DNA of 9,820 bases from assembly GCA_041686915.1 (NCBI GenBank), contig JAWLDB010000097.1:1-9820 (forward strand), written 5' to 3'. The first letter of the stretch is position 1; the number at the start of each line of letters is the position of its first letter. A program made the position numbers and the translations under genes. This document shows positions 5,677 through 9,820 of the stretch, piece after piece. The notes beneath the pieces are model-generated. The model made no database searches. It had not been told where the DNA came from and worked only from the letters and a program-made list of their open reading frames with translations. This stretch comes from JAWLDB01 sp041686915 (lineage in GTDB: Bacteria; Bacillota; UBA994; UBA5500).

Positions 5677-6300
5677 GCGGGGTAGATCAGCCCAATATCT
5701 AGCCAGGAACTGGGCCGAGCCCTGCAGCTCAAGCACTGTATCTTCCGGCAAAGCAGCCCCGATATATTCGCATCCTGATTGAAGCAAAGCACTGAGCGGT
5801 CGTGGCTGGTCGAGTAAGCTTAGCCAGCTGTCTGCTGGTAAGAAGAGCAGCCCCGGGGTTTCCATGCCAGGAGTCGGTTCTGTGATAAACTCGGCCTCAT
5901 AGACCGGGCTAATGTAGTCCTTGGTGTAGGGTGTGCCATCGTCGCGACGCAAGGTAACCTGTAGCTGCCAGATGAGCAGAGGGGCTGGCTCACCGCTTAG
6001 TTCTGCCTGCAGGTTGGGCCGCGTTACGTTGCCTTCCGCATCAATCCACAGGGTGGCCTGTGCGCCTTTGATGTTAATTTCCGCATTGGCCTCTTCGCGG
6101 GCTTCCCGCCGGATGGTGTCTATCAAGGTTTCGCCTGCTTCCTGTCCCCCACCGATGCCGATCAGGGAGATGCGAGTCTGGTCAGTTTGTTTAACCCAGT
6201 AACGCTCTTGGGCGACGGCGAAGACTATCCTGTCCTGCCACCAAGCGAGCAGGCCACTGCTTACCCGACCACTTGGGACGTATTTACGCAGGTCGAGCAT
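5668..6300 (-). CDS. Nudix hydrolase family protein
   Basis: 210 residues, cytoplasmic, no signal peptide. The Nudix box is at residues 51-73: G, five residues (GQEAG), E57, seven residues, then REAREEANA. This fits GX5EX7REUXEEXGU except that the late glycine is asparagine (N72). The metal-binding glutamates E66, E69 and E70 are present, so a magnesium-dependent pyrophosphohydrolase acting on a nucleoside diphosphate derivative is likely; the substrate cannot be read from sequence. The N-terminal beta strands (GLLAWWQDRIVFAVAQE) are normal for the fold. The C-terminal 100 residues are longer than in the smallest Nudix enzymes and carry no motif I know. The ATG start is one base after the PhzF-family stop, with GGGGAGAA ten bases upstream, so the two are probably translated from one mRNA. 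The gene has no terminator of its own, and its end contains the glyS promoter. Confidence 0.88.
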   Translation of the reverse strand: MLDLRKYVPSGRVSSGLLAWWQDRIVFAVAQERYWVKQTDQTRISLIGIGGGQEAGETLIDTIRREAREEANAEINIKGAQATLWIDAEGNVTRPNLQAELSGEPAPLLIWQLQVTLRRDDGTPYTKDYISPVYEAEFITEPTPGMETPGLLFLPADSWLSLLDQPRPLSALLQSGCEYIGAALPEDTVLELQGSAQFLARYWADLPRLT

Positions 6301-6301
6301 C

Positions 6302-7183
6302 TTAGACCAGTTCTCCCCTAGCCACCTTCACTACATTGCCGCCAACGCGTACCAACACATAGTCGCCTTTGTCTTCGGACTGTAGCATCAAGAGTGATGG
6401 CCGGTTGATCTCATAGCCCTGCTCCACGCGTACGTTTACCTCGGGCGAGCCAAAGTAACGCCGCTTGGCCAGATAGCCCGCGAGGCAACCGTTGGCGCTA
6501 CCGGTAGCCGGATCTTCAGGAATACCGAGATAGTCGGTGAAGACACGCACGTTCAGATTGTTAGCGGGGTTGTATGTTTCAGGGGCAAAGACCAGCATGT
6601 TCTTGGCTTCGGCATGCTCCAGCAGCGTGAGTAACGCGCGGGTGTTAGGCCGGCAGGCCCGGACGGCAGCCAGGTCTACCAGGGGTACGATCACAAAAGG
6701 TAGCCCGGTAGAGACTTCCTCGATAGGGAAACGACAGTCTACTTGCTCCGGGCGAATGCCGAGCACGCTAGCTACTTCTGGCGCAGCGAAATTGCGGCCG
6801 AAGCTCGGAGGCATTTGCCGCATCCAGAGCTCGCGCGGCATGCCATGATCGTAGCTGAAGGTGACCGGTATCTGCCCTACCTTGAGATTGAGCAGCACTT
6901 GCTCCACCGGTTGCTGGGTAATCTCCTGCTGGATGACGTAAGCCGTACCGAGGGTGGGGTGTCCGGCAAAGGGCACTTCTTCCCCTGGGGTGAAAATGCG
7001 TACGTCGTAGCCGCCGTTGCGCTGATCGTCAGACAGGATAAAGGTTGTCTCGGAATAGTTCATTTCACGGGTCAACTGCAACATCTCATCAGAAGACAAC
7101 CCTTCAGCGTTTCTGATCACCGCCAGTTGGTTACCCTCGTACTTGCTTTCGGCAAACACATCTACTATGTATAGTTGTCGCAT
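6302..7183 (-). CDS. PhzF family protein (isomerase/epimerase-like)
   Basis: 293 residues. The PhzF fold (two related diaminopimelate-epimerase-like halves) is recognised by MRQLYIVDVF at the start, NYSETTFIL with the catalytic glutamate at residue 45, FTPGEEVPFAGHPTLGTA with H75, and PEDPATGSANG (222-232). E45 falls at the same number as the catalytic residue of Pseudomonas PhzF. No other phenazine genes are near, so this is one of the many PhzF-like proteins of unknown substrate, not evidence of phenazine synthesis. The start is taken at the ATG 7183-7181, with AAAGGA nine bases before it; an in-frame GTG at 7201 would add six residues (MKGQRI) but uses that purine stretch as coding sequence. 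The gene sits 48 bases after the histidine kinase and one base before the Nudix gene, so probably one operon; a joint pathway is not shown. Confidence 0.93.
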   Translation of the reverse strand: MRQLYIVDVFAESKYEGNQLAVIRNAEGLSSDEMLQLTREMNYSETTFILSDDQRNGGYDVRIFTPGEEVPFAGHPTLGTAYVIQQEITQQPVEQVLLNLKVGQIPVTFSYDHGMPRELWMRQMPPSFGRNFAAPEVASVLGIRPEQVDCRFPIEEVSTGLPFVIVPLVDLAAVRACRPNTRALLTLLEHAEAKNMLVFAPETYNPANNLNVRVFTDYLGIPEDPATGSANGCLAGYLAKRRYFGSPEVNVRVEQGYEINRPSLLMLQSEDKGDYVLVRVGGNVVKVARGELV

Positions 7184-7231
7184 GATCCTCTGTCCTTTCA
7201 CTATGGTGTAGGGGATGTTGTGGGGCGGATC

Positions 7232-8707
7232 CTATCCGACCCGGCTATCTGCATTGGCAGCGCCGGCGAGGGGCAAGGTTACCTCAAAGGTGCTGCCCCG
7301 CCCGAGTTCGGTCTTAACAGACAGGCCTCCGCCCTGTTGCTCCAGCATCTGCTTGGAGATGCTTAGACCAAGGCCGGAGCCGTGTATTTTGGTGCTGAAG
7401 AAGGGCTCGAAGATACGGCTCAGGATATCCGGCGCGATACCGGGGCCGTTATCTGTGACAGAAATCGTGACTGTCTTGTCATTAGACTTGGTCTCTATGG
7501 CAACCTTCGCGTTCTCCTGCCCATCCATAGCCTGCACAGCATTCTGCACTAAATTCAGCAGCACTTGCTTCACCTGGTTAATGTCGCAGACGACTCGCAG
7601 GTTTATATCAGGCGGTGTGACTGCCAACTTGGTATTGGTCTTCAAGCAGACTCCTTCCGCTAGGGTAGTTATGTCCGCAACCAGACTACGCACGTCACAA
7701 ACACCTACAGCGGACGGGCCAGGCTTGGCAAAGTCGAGGAAGCTGGTAATCAGCTCATTAACCCGGTCGACTTCCGCGATGATAGTCTCCAACCACATCT
7801 TCTTCTTCGGATCAGTCTCGTTGATCAAGAGCAACTGGCTGAAACCGCGCACGCTGGTGAATGGGTTGCGAATTTCATGCACTACGCTGGCCGCGAACTG
7901 GCCAGCGGTTGCCCGGCGTGTTTCTGCCTGGTTCTGCTTGACAGCCTCTACCAAGGGGTTGAGCTCTGGCCAGAGGCCTGCCACCTCGTCAGGCTTGCCT
8001 TGTACAACTGCACGAGCGAACTGGTCGAGCCCATTACGGAAGCGATTGAACATGAAGGCGAATAAGGTTAGTACTGCTGCCAGAAGGGCCAGGCCTGCCA
8101 GAATGATGGACCTGCTCTGCTCCCAGGCTTCCCCATAGACGCTGGCCAAGCGCGCACTCACCCAAACCTGCCCAACAAGTTCACCGTTACGTACTACTGG
8201 CTTGTTCAGATGCAAGATCGGGTCTAGTTTAAACCCGGTGATAGAGTTGTTAACGGTATAGCTGAATTCTGGATCGTAAGCGTCGTCAGTTATGGGCGGA
8301 AAAGATGCCTTTAGCCAAGTGCTCGCGGACTCCGGGGCATACGCAAACGTGCAGTCCAACCGACTGCTATAACAGCCGATGGCTAAGGTCGGGTTGAGCT
8401 CCGCTAGCAGGTCAACCGTCGGTTGTAAGCGCTGCGTGAGGAAGCTGGTTCGCTCATCAGCAGATAGCAGATGATCTACCTGTGGATCAAGGCGCGCGAA
8501 CTCTGCAGATAACCTGGCGTCCAACTGCGCGGCCACCCGCTTCAACTGAGCCTCGGTGTCTGCCATTGCACCCCTCAAAAACTGCAGGTGAACAAACATG
8601 GCCAAGGCAACCGTTGTACCGACAATCAAGAGTGCGATTGCCAGGTAGTAGCGCTTGGTCATTTCCAAAGGGAAAAAGAACCTCTCCAACCTCTCCCACC
8701 ATTTCAT
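7232..8707 (-). CDS. Membrane sensor histidine kinase (orphan)
   Basis: 491 residues; autophosphorylates on a histidine and passes phosphate to a response regulator not present in this window. Order: short cytoplasmic N-terminus, membrane segment at about 19-43, an extracytoplasmic sensor region of roughly 155 residues with a close cysteine pair (C112 and C119), a second membrane segment at 199-221, a HAMP-like linker (221-265), HisKA with phospho-acceptor H277 in VVHEIRNPFTSVRGFSQLL, and the ATPase domain with N-box around NLVQNA (385-390), DNGPGI (419-424), FEPFF (433-437) and GSGLGLSI (443-450). All catalytic motifs are intact. The HEIRNP(F/L)TS.RGF pattern is like KinB-type sporulation and PAS kinases. 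The ATG at 8707 has AGGAAGG nine bases upstream; the GTG at 8716 (three more residues) is the alternative but lies right against that site. It is 30 bases downstream of the S9 peptidase gene. Confidence 0.95.
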   Translation of the reverse strand: MKWWERLERFFFPLEMTKRYYLAIALLIVGTTVALAMFVHLQFLRGAMADTEAQLKRVAAQLDARLSAEFARLDPQVDHLLSADERTSFLTQRLQPTVDLLAELNPTLAIGCYSSRLDCTFAYAPESASTWLKASFPPITDDAYDPEFSYTVNNSITGFKLDPILHLNKPVVRNGELVGQVWVSARLASVYGEAWEQSRSIILAGLALLAAVLTLFAFMFNRFRNGLDQFARAVVQGKPDEVAGLWPELNPLVEAVKQNQAETRRATAGQFAASVVHEIRNPFTSVRGFSQLLLINETDPKKKMWLETIIAEVDRVNELITSFLDFAKPGPSAVGVCDVRSLVADITTLAEGVCLKTNTKLAVTPPDINLRVVCDINQVKQVLLNLVQNAVQAMDGQENAKVAIETKSNDKTVTISVTDNGPGIAPDILSRIFEPFFSTKIHGSGLGLSISKQMLEQQGGGLSVKTELGRGSTFEVTLPLAGAANADSRVG

Positions 8708-8737
8708 GCGGGTCACCCTTCCTGAACTAACTCAGGT

Positions 8738-9820
8738 CTATCTAAGGTATTTCTCTAGTTCCCGCTCCATCTTGGGCAACACATCATGCCAGGTATGCCG
8801 GTAGGCAAACATGTGCACCTCGCCCGGGTAGTAATAAGCCTCATATGTTTTGCCCATCTGCACGCAATCTTCCACTATGCGGTCGAGCTGTTCGAAGTCG
8901 ACGTTGGCGTCCTTGGTGCCGTGGAAGTTTATCAATGGGCGCATCAGTTCCTGTTTGAATGTTACTGGTGACCCTTGAGCATAGAGCTCGGGGCTTTCCA
9001 TGGGCATGCCGCCGAAGAAGACGGCAAACATCGAGCCACCTCGCCGGCTACGACTATCAATCCACCGAGCCCACTGGGCATAATCCCAAATACCTGCGAA
9101 GTTGATGCCCATGGCAAACTCGTCAGGGTATTGCGTTAGGCAGTGGAGCGTCATATATCCACCGTAGCTTAGGCCGTAGACAGCCACCTTATCCTCGTTT
9201 ACATAGGGCAATGACTTGAGGTAACGGCCAGCGTTAACGATGTCTGTAACGTCATCAACACCCATCTTGTGATAGAGGCCGAAGCGGAACTCTTTACCGT
9301 AGCCGATGCCGCCGCGGTAGTTGACGGTCAGAACGACATAACCCTTGCTGGCCAAGTACTGGTTAACCGCATAGAAGTGGCCATACGAGAAGGACGGATG
9401 CCAACTGCCGCGCATCTGGCGAATTGGCCCACCATGTACCCAGACCAGGGCTGGGTAGCGCTTGTTTGGATCAAAGTCGGTGGGCTTCATGAGGAAACCG
9501 TCCAGGTCCCAATCCTGCGCGCCCTTATATGAGATATGTTCCGGAGCCTGCAGCTTCTCAGCCAGGCCCTCCGGCATAGAGTCTGTCAGCTGGACAGGCT
9601 CGCTATCTGCTTTAAGGTCTAGCATCCAGAGATCAGCGTTCTTGTACTGGTCGCAGTGCACGAAAGCCAGCTTTGACCCGTCTGGGGACCACTTGGGCTG
9701 CAGGTTGGTTACTGGGAAGTCTGTCACTTTGCGTTCTGATCCCTTCTGCAGGTCGTAGACCCAGAGGTCACGGCGAATTAAGTCACCTCGGTTGGAAGCA
9801 TAGGCAAACTGCTGGCCGTC
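8738..9820 (-). CDS. S9 family serine peptidase, N-terminus beyond window
   Basis: The frame is open to the right edge, giving 360 visible residues before the stop, with an in-frame GTG at 9727 that is internal and not the start. The visible N-terminal part has two beta-propeller blades (FAYASNRGD...DLWVYDL and PKWSPDGSKLAFV...DLWMLDL), typical of the TolB/PD40 domain of prolyl oligopeptidase and acylaminoacyl peptidases. The alpha/beta-hydrolase domain follows with PALVWVHGGP, NYRGGIGYG, the nucleophile GLSYGGYM (Ser at visible residue 218), aspartate in GTKDANVD (304) and histidine in GEVHMF (336): a complete catalytic triad. It cleaves peptide substrates, usually short ones. No secretion signal can be judged, because the start is missing. 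It lies 30 bases upstream of the histidine kinase and probably starts the shared operon further right. Confidence 0.93.
   Translation of the reverse strand, partial: DGQQFAYASNRGDLIRRDLWVYDLQKGSERKVTDFPVTNLQPKWSPDGSKLAFVHCDQYKNADLWMLDLKADSEPVQLTDSMPEGLAEKLQAPEHISYKGAQDWDLDGFLMKPTDFDPNKRYPALVWVHGGPIRQMRGSWHPSFSYGHFYAVNQYLASKGYVVLTVNYRGGIGYGKEFRFGLYHKMGVDDVTDIVNAGRYLKSLPYVNEDKVAVYGLSYGGYMTLHCLTQYPDEFAMGINFAGIWDYAQWARWIDSRSRRGGSMFAVFFGGMPMESPELYAQGSPVTFKQELMRPLINFHGTKDANVDFEQLDRIVEDCVQMGKTYEAYYYPGEVHMFAYRHTWHDVLPKMERELEKYLR

Noticed and set aside
6302..7183. Phenazine biosynthesis locus
   Set aside because: Only a PhzF-family gene is present; no phzA-E/G relatives lie nearby, and isolated PhzF-like proteins are common.
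7215..8138. Long plus-strand open frame of 307 codons
   Set aside because: It is antisense to the histidine kinase, whose motifs are intact; its translation is rich in Ser/Arg/Ala without domains and has no good ribosome binding site.
8721..8736. Inverted repeat CCTGA...TCAGG between the peptidase and kinase genes
   Set aside because: Only five base pairs with a six-base loop and no U tract; too weak to call a terminator or operator.

Overview
The window reads as chromosomal DNA of a Gram-positive bacterium in the Bacillota (Firmicutes). The evidence is a complete T-box leader in front of a single-chain glycyl-tRNA synthetase, strong AGGAGG-type ribosome binding sites, intrinsic terminators with U tracts, a consensus sigma-A promoter, and a membrane histidine kinase of the KinB/sporulation-kinase style. 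Nothing in the sequence fixes the genus. Every supported gene lies on the minus strand, so transcription runs from the right edge towards the left edge.

Right to left: a truncated S9 (prolyl-oligopeptidase family) serine peptidase, an orphan membrane sensor histidine kinase, a PhzF-family protein and a Nudix hydrolase form a tightly spaced, probably co-transcribed group (9820-5668). No terminator is visible at its end. Instead the promoter of the next unit (TTGACT, 17 nt, TAGAAT) overlaps the last codons of the Nudix gene. It drives a glycine T-box riboswitch (about 5641-5421) and glycyl-tRNA synthetase (5399-4008). The synthetase ends in an intrinsic terminator that physically overlaps the 5' end and ribosome binding site of a small ArsC/Spx-like thioredoxin-fold protein (3960-3577), and that terminator can be drawn in competition with another hairpin. 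After a second terminator come a glycerophosphodiester phosphodiesterase and an MFS transporter whose stop and start codons overlap (ATGA), suggesting a scavenging pair. A third terminator, followed by a perfect 31-nt palindrome resembling a REP-type repeat, closes this unit.

The left 1.3 kb is different in character: two conserved-hypothetical-type proteins in tandem, one of 253 aa and one that starts with GTG and runs off the left edge. They look like accessory proteins, and I tentatively compare them with Bacillota proteins that include immunity-like families, but I cannot assign a function.

The most unusual structure is the glyS/arsC-like junction, where a terminator, an alternative 8-bp hairpin and a ribosome binding site share the same bases. 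Also notable are an 11-nt duplication inside the T-box leader and the uncharacterised gene pair at the left. I see no CRISPR array, tRNA, rRNA, insertion sequence or replication origin.
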